Shown: positions 7,731 through 15,477, counted from the first letter of the stretch. The stretch is 30,871 nt of DNA from an uncultured Blautia sp. (GCA_900765525.1 CAAFRY010000086.1:1-30871), one strand, 5' to 3'. The notes: generated by a model not told the origin, from the sequence alone. A program made the numbers and translations.

Positions 7731-8690
7731 ATGAAATTTTCAAGAAAAGCTTTATCCGGGGTTCTTATGGCGGGCGTACTGGGAACCATGATGTGCAGCA
7801 CAGCCTTTGCTGCAGGGTCTGCTGATTTGGCAGACGGAGAGTACAAAGGAACTATCCATTTCCTGAATGGAAACGGAAACGGCAGTTACAGTATGTGCGA
7901 TTCTATTTTCGCTCATCAGGCTGATGTTACTATTGAAGGAGATGACGCATCCATAGATTTCTATGTGGCATATCCTGTTCCAAGTTTTCCTGACCAGGGA
8001 ACAGATGGAACCATTAAAGATGTACAGCTCACTATAGATGAGACGACTTATGACGCTATCTCTGACATTGAGACAAAGCCGGAAAAAGAGTTTGATACAG
8101 CCGGTGCCCTGTTTGGGATTAACGCAGGTGACGTACTTCCTACCCAGGTGTTGTCCGTGACCATTCCAAAAGCAACTCTTGACCAGGCGGCAGAAGGTGG
8201 TATTGCAACAAGCGCTTATGTGAATGTAGTCATGAATACAACCCAGAACTTCTTTATGCAAATCACAGATTTAACACCTGTAGAAACCACAGGCGGCGAT
8301 ACAGAGACAGATGAGCAGAGCATGGAAATCACTGCTAATGTAGAAGAAAAAGTATCTAAGCCGGAATATAGTGTTACTGTACCAAGCTCTGTAGCTATGG
8401 GTACTCTTTCTTCCACAGAAGATACAGAGGTTGGCTATAACGTAGATGTAAAAGCTGCAAATCTGGGCGGCACTATTACCGTATCTGCTCCGGGAGAAGG
8501 AACTCTGGTAAATGGTCAGAATAAACTTGCGTTTACAAACCAGTTAGACAACAATACGGTAAGTGAAGACACAGAAGGAACAGCTCTGGCCGGTAAAATC
8601 ACAGTCAAAGGCGCAGACGTAGCCTCAGCCGCAGCAGGCAACTACACCGGAACAACAAACTTTACCATTACATATGCTGCCGCAGAATAA
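7731..8690 (+). CDS. secreted protein with a NEAT-like domain and a C-terminal beta module
   Basis: A signal peptide (MKFSRKALSGVLMAGVLGTM, cleavage after AFA near residue 27) leads a 319-residue exported protein. Residues 33-182 resemble a NEAT (near-iron-transporter) domain: LADGEYKGTI, the SM-containing segment YSMCDSIFAHQADVTI, and a late strand AYVNVVMNTTQNFFMQITDL. Residues 198-316 form a beta module that opens SMEITANVEEKVSKPEYSVT and ends GNYTGTTNFTITY; the same module occurs in the next gene. No wall-anchor motif or C-terminal helix is present, so it is released or held by partners. AAAGGAG lies before the ATG. Haem binding cannot be claimed: the YxxxY pair of classic NEAT domains is not seen. 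It could instead be a pilin-like or adhesin-like protein. Confidence 0.65.
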   Translation: MKFSRKALSGVLMAGVLGTMMCSTAFAAGSADLADGEYKGTIHFLNGNGNGSYSMCDSIFAHQADVTIEGDDASIDFYVAYPVPSFPDQGTDGTIKDVQLTIDETTYDAISDIETKPEKEFDTAGALFGINAGDVLPTQVLSVTIPKATLDQAAEGGIATSAYVNVVMNTTQNFFMQITDLTPVETTGGDTETDEQSMEITANVEEKVSKPEYSVTVPSSVAMGTLSSTEDTEVGYNVDVKAANLGGTITVSAPGEGTLVNGQNKLAFTNQLDNNTVSEDTEGTALAGKITVKGADVASAAAGNYTGTTNFTITYAAAE

Positions 8691-8720
8691 TGGCGTTCAG
8701 ATGAAATAGTGTTTAAATCT

Positions 8721-8756
8721 CAGAAATCCTCAGACAGAATGCCCTGGGGATTTCTG
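8721..8756 (+). terminator. intercistronic hairpin, possible attenuator
   Basis: CAGAAATCC at 8721-8729 pairs with GGATTTCTG at 8748-8756, extended inward by a T-G pair at 8730/8747 and CAG/CTG (8731-8733 with 8744-8746). Only TTAC follows, then a T-run at 8773, so termination would be partial. It probably lowers expression of the large downstream gene or protects the 3' end of the upstream message. Confidence 0.5.
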
Positions 8757-8806
8757 TTACATCATCAGACTATTTTTTGACAGGATAGAGATTGTTGGAG
8801 GAGCAG

Positions 8807-11710
8807 ATGAGAAACAGGAAAAAGAGATGGAAAGGCAGTTTTCTGACAGCAGCTTTGGCAGCAGTTCTGGCCATACAGCCTTTAAGCGTAAGTGCGGCAG
8901 GCGGCTCCTACACCAAAGAGGGTATCTTTCACATTGACCAGTTCGGCGAGTATGATATTGTTGCAGACGTTACGGTGACAGAGGGTAAAATCAGCAATCT
9001 GGATATAACCGGAGAGAACTTTGCCGCACAGGATGAGTGGAAAAGGGAAGTAAATAAGGGCAAGCTTCAGTCCGCTGCCAAAGGTATGAAGGACAGCTTC
9101 CTGGGCCTTGAGGATACGGATGCAGAAGGAATCAAGGAGATTGATGCAGTATCCGGCGCAACCTATTCTTCCAAAGGAATCAAGCAGGCAGTGGCTGCAG
9201 CTCTGGGACTGGACATTACAGAGCAAGGGCCTGCCGATGTGCCTGCAGACATTCCGGAAGCGGGAACTTATGATATTACCGTGGCCGTGCGCAGTGAGGT
9301 GGTAGACCACAGCCTTGTGGAAACGGATACTACACAGGCTGTTCTTGAGGTAGATGAAAACGGCCGGATGAAAATAACCTATACCATGGTTTCCGGTACG
9401 GAGAAGGAGCCCATGTACATACTGGGAGTAAAGGGCTATTATCTCAATAATGATAAAACCGGAGAACTCTCTATGGAAGGAGTGGAGTATGAAACAGAAA
9501 AAAGAGGAGACTATGACGTTGTCACAAAAGTGACCTATCCTCTGGAAGGGCTCCATCATACCTATTACACCAATACTACAATTTACGTTCCGGCTATGAG
9601 CAATCTGAACGGTGAGATTGCGGGAATCTGGTTTGAAAACGGGAAATTCAGCGTGGCTACAGATTTAGTTATGTACTGGGATACCCTGTCTAAGCAGAGC
9701 GGAGGTACAGAGGAAGAGAACCGCAGTATGGAGATTACTGCAAATGTCCGGGAGGAAATTTCCCGGCCCTCTTACGGAGTGACGGTGCCGGCTTCCACTT
9801 CTATGGGAACCCTTAGCAGTGATAAAGATAATATTATGCCCTATGATATTTCCGTATCTTCTGAGGAGAAAAGCGGAGTAATCACTGTGGAAGCTCCGGA
9901 AGGCGGAACGCTGTACAGCAATAAGAATGAGCTGCCCTTTGCCAATACTTTCGGAACCCAGAAGTTTAATGGGGAAACCGGAGCGGTGACTCAGGGCGAG
10001 GCAGCTGGTGTGGCGGCGCTCAGTGCAGGGGAAGATGGACAAACTCTTCACGGTGAAATACAGATTTTGGCCCGGGACGTGGCAAAAGCACCCGCCGGCA
10101 ATTACACAGGAACTACAGTCTTTACTATTTCCTATAATGAAACAGGGGAAGAACCCGTGGACCCGAATCCGGACCAGCCCCAACCGGATAATCCAGAGCC
10201 GGAGGACCCTGAACCGGAAAATCCCAATGATACGCTGGAAGAGGGGAAATATATCGTAGATGTTTCCATGTATCATGAAGTGAATCCCGATTATTCCATG
10301 GGAAACAGAGCAATGGAACAACAGGGAATGCTTGTAGTGGACGAAAACGGAAACATGAATCTGCAGCTTACCTTTCATTCCCTGGAAATTATGACAGGTA
10401 TGGAAGGATACCTGGCTGATTTGAAAAAGATAGACATGTCTACGGTGGAAAAAAATGCAAACGGGTATTTATACAGAGATAAATACACTGCCGTTGCCGC
10501 TGACATACTGGAAACCTATACAGGAGTTTATGACAGCTACAATGATAAGGATTCTGCTTCCTATGACCCGAATACAGAGGGGAAGGAATACCCTAAAGTA
10601 TTATCCGTTTCCGTAAATCCCAAGGAAGAGGAAAATGCAGAGATAGACGGTAAAAACATAAATTATTGTTATGTGGAGATTTATGTTCCTATTATGGAAT
10701 CCCTGGGGGAAGGGCAGGGAACACAAGTGGCAAGACTTTTCGTTGACTGGGAAAGCGCAGAAAAATATACGGATGGAAGTGGCAGCGATACCCCTGGCGG
10801 TGATGAGAATCCGGGAGACGATAATCATCCCGACGAAGATGAGGGCCAAGGTGACGAAGTGTTGGATGTGAATAACCTGAAAGACGGTGTATATTCAGTA
10901 ACCGGACGCATGGTGAAGGTGGACAAGACTACCCTTTCCATGTCAGATAATGCCATAAACCATACCGTAAAACTTACGGTAAAAGATGGGAAATATTTCC
11001 TTACCCTGGATTTGAAGGGGTTGAATATAAGCGGTAAGCTGGGCTATCTCAGCCAGTTAAAATACTTTAAAACCGGTTATACCACAGACCAGTACGGGAA
11101 TCCCAAAGGAGAACTTGTTGATGTAACGGTGGAATCTTATCAGCTGAATGATGACGGTTCTAAAACAGAAGATGATTTCGGAACCGACTATCCGGATATT
11201 GTCACCTTTGCAATGATTCAGGAAGCACGGAGAGACGGATATGTTCCGCTGCAGGTATTTGTACCGATTATGGAGAATATTGCGGCGGGAACAGGCACAC
11301 AGCCCGTATATTTAAGCCTGAACTGGGATACCTTAAAAGCCACCACTGATGATGACCAGGCTTTTAAAGACGACGGCAGCGGTGATGGAGACAATAATAA
11401 TGGCGACAATAATGGAGACAGCAACAATGGGAGCAATAATAACAATGGTGGTCTCACCGGCGGTTCAGGGCTTACCGGTGGTTCCGGCTTGCCCGGCGGT
11501 TCTGGTTTAAGCGGTGGAAGCAGCTTAAAGAATAATGGCTCTAGTTTGGGCAGCAGCAGTCTGGGAAACTCCAGCCTGAAAGCCTCCAATGCCAAAACAG
11601 GAGATGAGCTTCCGGTTATGAAGCTTCTGGCCTTAGCAGCCGTGGCTCTGGGAATTGCCGTGACTGTATATGGATGCCAAAGGATTAGCAGACAGAAAAA
11701 TGAAAAATAA
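8807..11710 (+). CDS. wall-anchored FMN-binding and multi-NEAT-like surface protein
   Basis: A 967-residue mosaic. The signal peptide ends near residue 31. Residues 35-136 form an FMN-binding domain (PF04205 type) with D113-A-V-S-G-A-T119, the motif where ApbE links FMN to the threonine. NEAT-like segments lie at about 151-295, 477-650 and 690-845; each has a xDGxY- or xGxY-like opening, an internal hydrophobic strand and a late VPIM/VPAM strand ending in a W-D segment. Residues 308-443 repeat the beta module of the preceding gene. Pro/Glu/Asp and Gly/Asp linkers separate the domains. A Gly-Ser-Asn stretch leads to N-A-K-T-G-D (928-933), a hydrophobic helix and a short basic tail, a sortase-type anchor variant without LPxTG. 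The ATG at 8807 follows GGAGG at 8797-8801; two upstream TTG codons are unlikely starts. Extracellular redox or iron/haem capture is the likely theme, unproven. Confidence 0.75.
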   Translation: MRNRKKRWKGSFLTAALAAVLAIQPLSVSAAGGSYTKEGIFHIDQFGEYDIVADVTVTEGKISNLDITGENFAAQDEWKREVNKGKLQSAAKGMKDSFLGLEDTDAEGIKEIDAVSGATYSSKGIKQAVAAALGLDITEQGPADVPADIPEAGTYDITVAVRSEVVDHSLVETDTTQAVLEVDENGRMKITYTMVSGTEKEPMYILGVKGYYLNNDKTGELSMEGVEYETEKRGDYDVVTKVTYPLEGLHHTYYTNTTIYVPAMSNLNGEIAGIWFENGKFSVATDLVMYWDTLSKQSGGTEEENRSMEITANVREEISRPSYGVTVPASTSMGTLSSDKDNIMPYDISVSSEEKSGVITVEAPEGGTLYSNKNELPFANTFGTQKFNGETGAVTQGEAAGVAALSAGEDGQTLHGEIQILARDVAKAPAGNYTGTTVFTISYNETGEEPVDPNPDQPQPDNPEPEDPEPENPNDTLEEGKYIVDVSMYHEVNPDYSMGNRAMEQQGMLVVDENGNMNLQLTFHSLEIMTGMEGYLADLKKIDMSTVEKNANGYLYRDKYTAVAADILETYTGVYDSYNDKDSASYDPNTEGKEYPKVLSVSVNPKEEENAEIDGKNINYCYVEIYVPIMESLGEGQGTQVARLFVDWESAEKYTDGSGSDTPGGDENPGDDNHPDEDEGQGDEVLDVNNLKDGVYSVTGRMVKVDKTTLSMSDNAINHTVKLTVKDGKYFLTLDLKGLNISGKLGYLSQLKYFKTGYTTDQYGNPKGELVDVTVESYQLNDDGSKTEDDFGTDYPDIVTFAMIQEARRDGYVPLQVFVPIMENIAAGTGTQPVYLSLNWDTLKATTDDDQAFKDDGSGDGDNNNGDNNGDSNNGSNNNNGGLTGGSGLTGGSGLPGGSGLSGGSSLKNNGSSLGSSSLGNSSLKASNAKTGDELPVMKLLALAAVALGIAVTVYGCQRISRQKNEK
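9143..9163 (+). other. flavinylation motif D-A-V-S-G-A-T
   Basis: These seven codons encode the DxxSGAT motif of covalent FMN attachment; the last codon ACC at 9161-9163 is the predicted acceptor Thr119. The apbE gene at 3700-4734 encodes the matching enzyme. Confidence 0.7.
11447..11527 (+). repeat. degenerate GGSGL repeat coding for a flexible wall-spanning linker
   Basis: Codons here encode five successive, imperfect G-G-S-G-L-like units (LTGGSG, LTGGSG, LPGGSG, LSGGSS). The DNA copies have diverged at third positions, so this is an old protein-level repeat and not a recent slippage array. It lies just before the sorting signal, where wall-spanning spacers are expected. Confidence 0.75.
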
Positions 11711-11726
11711 AAAGTAAGAAATTCTG

Positions 11727-11758
11727 AGCAGAGGACTGACACACAGTTCTCTGCTTTT
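11727..11758 (+). terminator. intrinsic terminator of the surface locus
   Basis: AGCAGAGGACTG at 11727-11738 pairs with CAGTTCTCTGCT at 11744-11755 (one G-T pair) around ACACA, followed by TTT. It lies 16 bases after the stop codon. Confidence 0.8.
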
Positions 11759-11779
11759 GGATTGTTAGGCCAAGGGCCT

Positions 11780-11830
11780 GTTTCTCAATGAGGAGTTTTT
11801 CGTGTTCCGAAAAATGGAGCATTGGGAAAC
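11780..11830. other. long imperfect hairpin in a gene-free stretch
   Basis: GTTTCTCAATG at 11780-11790 pairs with CATTGGGAAAC at 11820-11830, and TTTTTCG at 11796-11802 pairs with CGAAAAA at 11808-11814; AGG and GGA lie opposite each other as an internal loop. There is no T-run, and the gene-free stretch 11759-12006 holds no supported open reading frame. A smaller hairpin, CCTGCTATGCAGG, follows at 11842-11854, and ATCTGT/ACAGAT at 11941-11958. It may be a small RNA, a 3' structure or a decayed element; I cannot name it. Confidence 0.4.
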
Positions 11831-12006
11831 AAATAAAGCACCTGCTATGCAGGCTAAGCCGGTGGTCTTGACTCTATAGGGCGGACACCTTACATGAATA
11901 ATTTAACAATCAGCAATGTTTCATTAGCCGATATGGAGTAATCTGTCAAATTACAGATGGCATGGCTGAATGGTTATAGATACTTCAAAAATTCATAGAG
12001 AAAAGA

Positions 12007-12035
12007 TTGAATTCCATAAATTAAAGTGATAAAAT
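12007..12035 (+). promoter_or_regulatory. sigma-A promoter of alaA
   Basis: TTGAAT at 12007-12012 and TAAAAT at 12030-12035 are separated by 17 bases, 43 bases before the alaA start. Confidence 0.7.
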
Positions 12036-12077
12036 CTATAGTTAATACTTTTGTTAAGGAAGGGTGAAAGCAGGTTT

Positions 12078-13292
12078 ATGAGAACTTTTGACAAATCTTC
12101 GAAATTGGATAATGTATGCTACGATGTGCGGGGGCCTGTTTTGGATGAGGCAAACCGTATGCAGGAAAGCGGTATAGATGTGCTGAAGCTGAATATTGGA
12201 AATCCGGCGCCTTTTGGATTCTCAGCCCCGGAGGAAGTAATTCTGGATATGATTTATACGCTGAGAGATACCCAGGGATATTCTGATTCCAAAGGGATTT
12301 TTTCCGCAAGGAAGGCTATCATGCAGTATTGCCAGCTGAAACACATTCCCAATGTGACCATTAACGATATTTATACAGGCAACGGTGTCAGTGAGCTGAT
12401 TAACATGCTGACCCAGGGACTTCTGGACAGCGGGGATGAAATTCTGGTGCCATCTCCTGATTACCCTCTGTGGACGGGATGTGTGTCTCTGGCAGGAGGA
12501 AAACCTGTGCATTATATCTGCGACGAGCAGTCTGAGTGGTATCCTGACATTGAGGATATAAAGAGCAAGGTTACAGACAGGACGAAAGCTATTGTACTGA
12601 TTAACCCCAACAATCCCACAGGAGCCGTGTATCCCAAAGAGGTGCTGGAGCAGATTGTAGAGGTGGCCAGAGAGCATGAGCTGATGATTTTTTCAGATGA
12701 AATCTATGACAGGCTGGTAATGGACGGAATCCAGCATACCTCTATCGCCTCCCTGGCACCGGATTTGTTTTGCATCACTTTAAACGGGTTGTCCAAATCC
12801 CATATGGTGGCAGGCTTCCGCTGCGGATGGATGGTGCTAAGCGGAGCTAAGGAGAAGGCTAAAGGTTATATTGAGGGCCTGAATATGCTTTCCAATATGA
12901 GACTTTGTTCCAATGTGCCGGCTCAGGCCATTGTCCAGACTGCCTTGGGCGGTTACCAGAGCGTACAGGAATATCTGGTACCAGGGGGCAGAATTTATGA
13001 GCAGAGAGAATATATTTTCAAAGCCTTAAATGATATACCGGGACTTACGGCAGTGAAGCCTAAAGCTGCCTTTTACATATTCCCGAAAATAGATGTAAAG
13101 AAATTTAATATTTTTGATGACGAGAAGTTCGCTTTGGATTTCCTGAAAGAAAAGAAGGTTCTGGTGACTCACGGAAGAGGCTTTAACTGGAACGAGCCGG
13201 ACCATTTCCGCATTGTATATCTTCCTAATGTGGAAACTTTGAAGAAGGCTACTCATAAGCTGGGAGATTTCCTGTCAACCTATCACCAGTAA
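12078..13292 (+). CDS. alaA: alanine-synthesising pyridoxal-phosphate aminotransferase (AlaA type)
   Basis: A class I/II aminotransferase of 404 residues that aligns with E. coli AlaA along its length: KSSKLDNVCYDVRGPVLDEA at the start, LKLNIGNPAPFGF, TGNGVSELI, the cofactor-ring segment NPNNPTGAVY at 176-185, DEIYD at 207-211 and NGLSKSHMVAGFRCGWM with the Schiff-base Lys240. AlaA transfers the amino group of glutamate to pyruvate, making alanine. The ATG at 12078 gives the same N-terminus as AlaA; the ribosome binding site (AAGCAGG, with AAGGAAGGG further up) is mediocre. It has its own promoter; a MATE exporter follows after 94 bases. Confidence 0.9.
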   Translation: MRTFDKSSKLDNVCYDVRGPVLDEANRMQESGIDVLKLNIGNPAPFGFSAPEEVILDMIYTLRDTQGYSDSKGIFSARKAIMQYCQLKHIPNVTINDIYTGNGVSELINMLTQGLLDSGDEILVPSPDYPLWTGCVSLAGGKPVHYICDEQSEWYPDIEDIKSKVTDRTKAIVLINPNNPTGAVYPKEVLEQIVEVAREHELMIFSDEIYDRLVMDGIQHTSIASLAPDLFCITLNGLSKSHMVAGFRCGWMVLSGAKEKAKGYIEGLNMLSNMRLCSNVPAQAIVQTALGGYQSVQEYLVPGGRIYEQREYIFKALNDIPGLTAVKPKAAFYIFPKIDVKKFNIFDDEKFALDFLKEKKVLVTHGRGFNWNEPDHFRIVYLPNVETLKKATHKLGDFLSTYHQ

Positions 13293-13327
13293 AAAAAGAA
13301 AATAAGACATATAGGAATACTTTGGAA

Positions 13328-13365
13328 CAGGGGCTGGTGCAATTGGCCGGGCCCTGTCTCTTTCA
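13328..13365 (+). terminator. terminator-like hairpin after alaA
   Basis: CAGGGGCTGG at 13328-13337 pairs with CCGGGCCCTG at 13347-13356 with one G-G mismatch and one wobble. The tail TCTCTTTC is only moderately T-rich, so read-through into the MATE gene 22 bases later is possible. Confidence 0.5.
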
Positions 13366-13386
13366 GGAAAGACAGGAAGTGTAATC

Positions 13387-14778
13387 ATGAAGGAATTAAA
13401 AAAACATCTTTATAGTGGGGAGGAACATGATTTTTCTAAGGGAAGTGTGCTGGGACTGATTCTCAGGCTCTCCCTTCCGCTGATTGTGGCGCAATTCATC
13501 AATGTGCTTTACAATATTGTGGATAGGATTTATATCGGCAGAATCCCCGGGGCCAGCTCTGACGCTCTGACAGGAGTGGGAGTGGCCTTTCCCATTATAA
13601 CAGCTATCACTGCCTTCTCCTTTCTTGTGGGAACAGGAGGAGGCCCTTTGTGTTCCATTGCCAGAGGAAAGGGAGATGAGGAGAGAGCGGAAATAATTAT
13701 GGGAAATGCTTTTTTCCTCACTCTGTTTACGGGAATTTTGCTGACCATTGTGGGGCTTTTGACGAAAGCTCCCCTTTTATATGCTCTGGGAGCCAGTGAC
13801 GCTACCTTCGGATATGCCAATGACTATATCAGCATTTACCTGCTGGGCACTATCTGTGTAATGATAAGCCTGGGCATGAACGGATTTATCAACTGCCAGG
13901 GTTTTCCCAAGACGGGAATGCTGACGGTTCTGATAGGGGCTGTGCTGAATATTATTCTGGACCCGTTGTTTATCTTTGTGTTTCATCTGGGAGTAAAAGG
14001 AGCGGCTATAGCCACGGTGATTTCCCAAAGTGCCTCCGCTTTATGGGTAGTATTGTTTTTGACGGGCAAGACTACCCTTTTAAAGCTGAGGCTTAGAAGA
14101 ATGAAGCCGGATTTTAAATGCATGGGGGAAATTCTGGCTTTGGGACTTTCCGGATTCATCATGGCTGCCACCAACTGCGGTGTGCAGATTGTTTGTAACG
14201 TAACCCTTCAGTCCTATGGGGGAGATGTGTATGTGGGAATTATGACCATCATGAATTCGGTCCGGGAAGTGCTGAGTGTGCCGGCAAACGGATTGACCCA
14301 GGGAGCCCAGCCGGTTATCGGCTATAACTATGGAGCCGGGAAATATAAGAGGGTGAAAACAGGAATTAAAATTATGTCTGTTATCTGTATGGTCTATACC
14401 ACGGCGGCCTGGATAATCACTCTTCTGGTTCCCCACGGCTTTATTGCCCTGTTTAACGGGGGAGAAGAAATGATAGAGCTGGGTACCTCGGCTATGAGAA
14501 TATATTTCTTTGGTTTTTGCTTTATGTCCCTGCAGTTTGCAGGACAGAGCGTGTTCACTGGTCTGGGAAAGGCCCGGCAGGCCATTTTCTTTTCTCTGCT
14601 TAGAAAAGCGGTTATTGTCATACCCCTTACCCTGTGGCTGCCCCATGTGGCGGGGCTGGGTGTGAATGGTGTTTTTCTGGCTGAGCCTATTTCCAATTTT
14701 ATCGGAGGCACGGCCTGCTTTATCACTATGCTCTGCATTATGTGGCCGGCCTTGTCCAAAGAACCGGCACAGGATTAA
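13387..14778 (+). CDS. MATE family multidrug efflux transporter
   Basis: A 463-residue, strongly hydrophobic protein with about twelve membrane helices in two similar halves. It opens with SLPLIVAQFINVLYNIVDRI-type sequence (MATE helix 1), with GVGVAFPIITAITAFSFLVG and GGGPLCSIARGKGDEERAE after it, and NGLTQGAQPVIGYNYGAG in the second half. These exporters use sodium or proton gradients to expel cationic drugs or metabolites. AGGAAG precedes the ATG. The stop codon overlaps the stop of the convergent aroK. The substrate cannot be predicted. Confidence 0.9.
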   Translation: MKELKKHLYSGEEHDFSKGSVLGLILRLSLPLIVAQFINVLYNIVDRIYIGRIPGASSDALTGVGVAFPIITAITAFSFLVGTGGGPLCSIARGKGDEERAEIIMGNAFFLTLFTGILLTIVGLLTKAPLLYALGASDATFGYANDYISIYLLGTICVMISLGMNGFINCQGFPKTGMLTVLIGAVLNIILDPLFIFVFHLGVKGAAIATVISQSASALWVVLFLTGKTTLLKLRLRRMKPDFKCMGEILALGLSGFIMAATNCGVQIVCNVTLQSYGGDVYVGIMTIMNSVREVLSVPANGLTQGAQPVIGYNYGAGKYKRVKTGIKIMSVICMVYTTAAWIITLLVPHGFIALFNGGEEMIELGTSAMRIYFFGFCFMSLQFAGQSVFTGLGKARQAIFFSLLRKAVIVIPLTLWLPHVAGLGVNGVFLAEPISNFIGGTACFITMLCIMWPALSKEPAQD

Positions 14779-15308
14779 TCTAAAATACCGGTTTTTCTGG
14801 CGATTTCCATACAAATATCTGGAATTCTAAGGCTGTCTGTAGGCTGGATAAGGTCTGCAGCAGCCTCATATTTTGCTCTTCTTTGCTCCATAAGCCGGGA
14901 GATTCCATCTACGGTTTTTTTACCTTTTAGCACGGGACGGGAGTCATCTTTCCCAACACGTTTCAGAATAGTTTCAGGGGTGGCGGTCAAAAGCACTACC
15001 TTTCCGCTGCGCTTCATTTCTTTTATGTTTTCCTCCCGCAAAACAGCCCCTCCTCCGCAGGATACTATCTGACCACGGCTTTGGCTGATTTCCCGGAGCA
15101 GACTGGATTCTAAGTCACGGAAGTAGGCCTCTCCTTTGCTTTGGAAAATTTCCGGTATGGAGCAGCCCTCTCTCTGGGCGATAACCTGGTCCATCTCAAT
15201 CATTTCCATATGAAACATCTGCTGCAGACATTGAGCTACCGTACTTTTCCCTGCCCCCATAAATCCAATGAGAAATAGATTATCTTTTGTTTTTAAAGCC
15301 TTCTGCAT
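14775..15308 (-). CDS. aroK: shikimate kinase
   Basis: Catalyses ATP-dependent phosphorylation of shikimate, step five of aromatic amino acid synthesis. The 177-residue protein has the Walker A loop GFMGAGKST at 15-23, the substrate-binding region MIEMDQVIAQREGCSIPEIF with Asp40, GEAYFRDLE with Arg64, the shikimate loop CGGG at 84-87, and DDSRPVLKG with Arg124 in the lid. The first Asp of the usual DxD pair is Glu here (E-M-D). The ATG at 15308 is chosen; a longer frame from 15395 would add 29 residues unlike the family. AAGGAAGG lies upstream. It stands alone, away from the other aro genes, and overlaps the MATE stop by four bases. Confidence 0.92.
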   Translation of the reverse strand: MQKALKTKDNLFLIGFMGAGKSTVAQCLQQMFHMEMIEMDQVIAQREGCSIPEIFQSKGEAYFRDLESSLLREISQSRGQIVSCGGGAVLREENIKEMKRSGKVVLLTATPETILKRVGKDDSRPVLKGKKTVDGISRLMEQRRAKYEAAADLIQPTDSLRIPDICMEIARKTGILD

Positions 15309-15342
15309 ATTGATTTTCCGCCTTCCTTGTATATTGTGGTTT

Positions 15343-15372
15343 ATTATAGCAGGAAAGAGGGCATTTTTACAA
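15343..15372 (-). promoter_or_regulatory. promoter of aroK
   Basis: On the minus strand, TTGTAA (15372-15367) and TATAAT (15348-15343) are 18 bases apart, with TG one base upstream of the -10 box, making an extended -10. Transcription would begin about 28 bases before the start codon. Confidence 0.65.
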
Positions 15373-15412
15373 GAAAAGATTGAAAGCGGAACCATAGATA
15401 GGTTGATAAAAG

Positions 15413-15426
15413 ATTAGATGACTAAT
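15413..15426. promoter_or_regulatory. palindromic operator candidate 3 (ATTAG-N4-CTAAT)
   Basis: A perfect palindrome of half-sites ATTAG and CTAAT lies between the divergent aroK and marR promoters, 40 bases behind the aroK -35 box and 52 in front of the marR -35 box. It resembles the site over the marR start, so it may be an auxiliary site. Confidence 0.45.
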
Positions 15427-15477
15427 AAAATAATTGTGAGTAATTTATAAAAAAATGATGAAATCATTAAGAGATAC

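Noticed and set aside
8777..8806. TTGACA at 8777-8782 as promoter of the large surface gene
   Set aside because: Only 24 bases separate it from the start codon, which leaves no room for a -10 box and leader; the gene is better read as co-transcribed.
11447..11527. CRISPR-like or recent tandem DNA repeat
   Set aside because: Units differ in many third positions and keep only the protein pattern; there are no spacers.
11218..11742. Pro/Leu-rich reverse-strand reading frame opposite the surface protein tail
   Set aside because: It is the shadow of the Gly/Ser/Asn-rich codons on the plus strand; low-complexity content mirrors those repeats.
15309..15395. 29-residue N-terminal extension of shikimate kinase
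   Set aside because: The extension is unlike the family, would cross the predicted promoter and has no binding site; the Met at 15308 fits.
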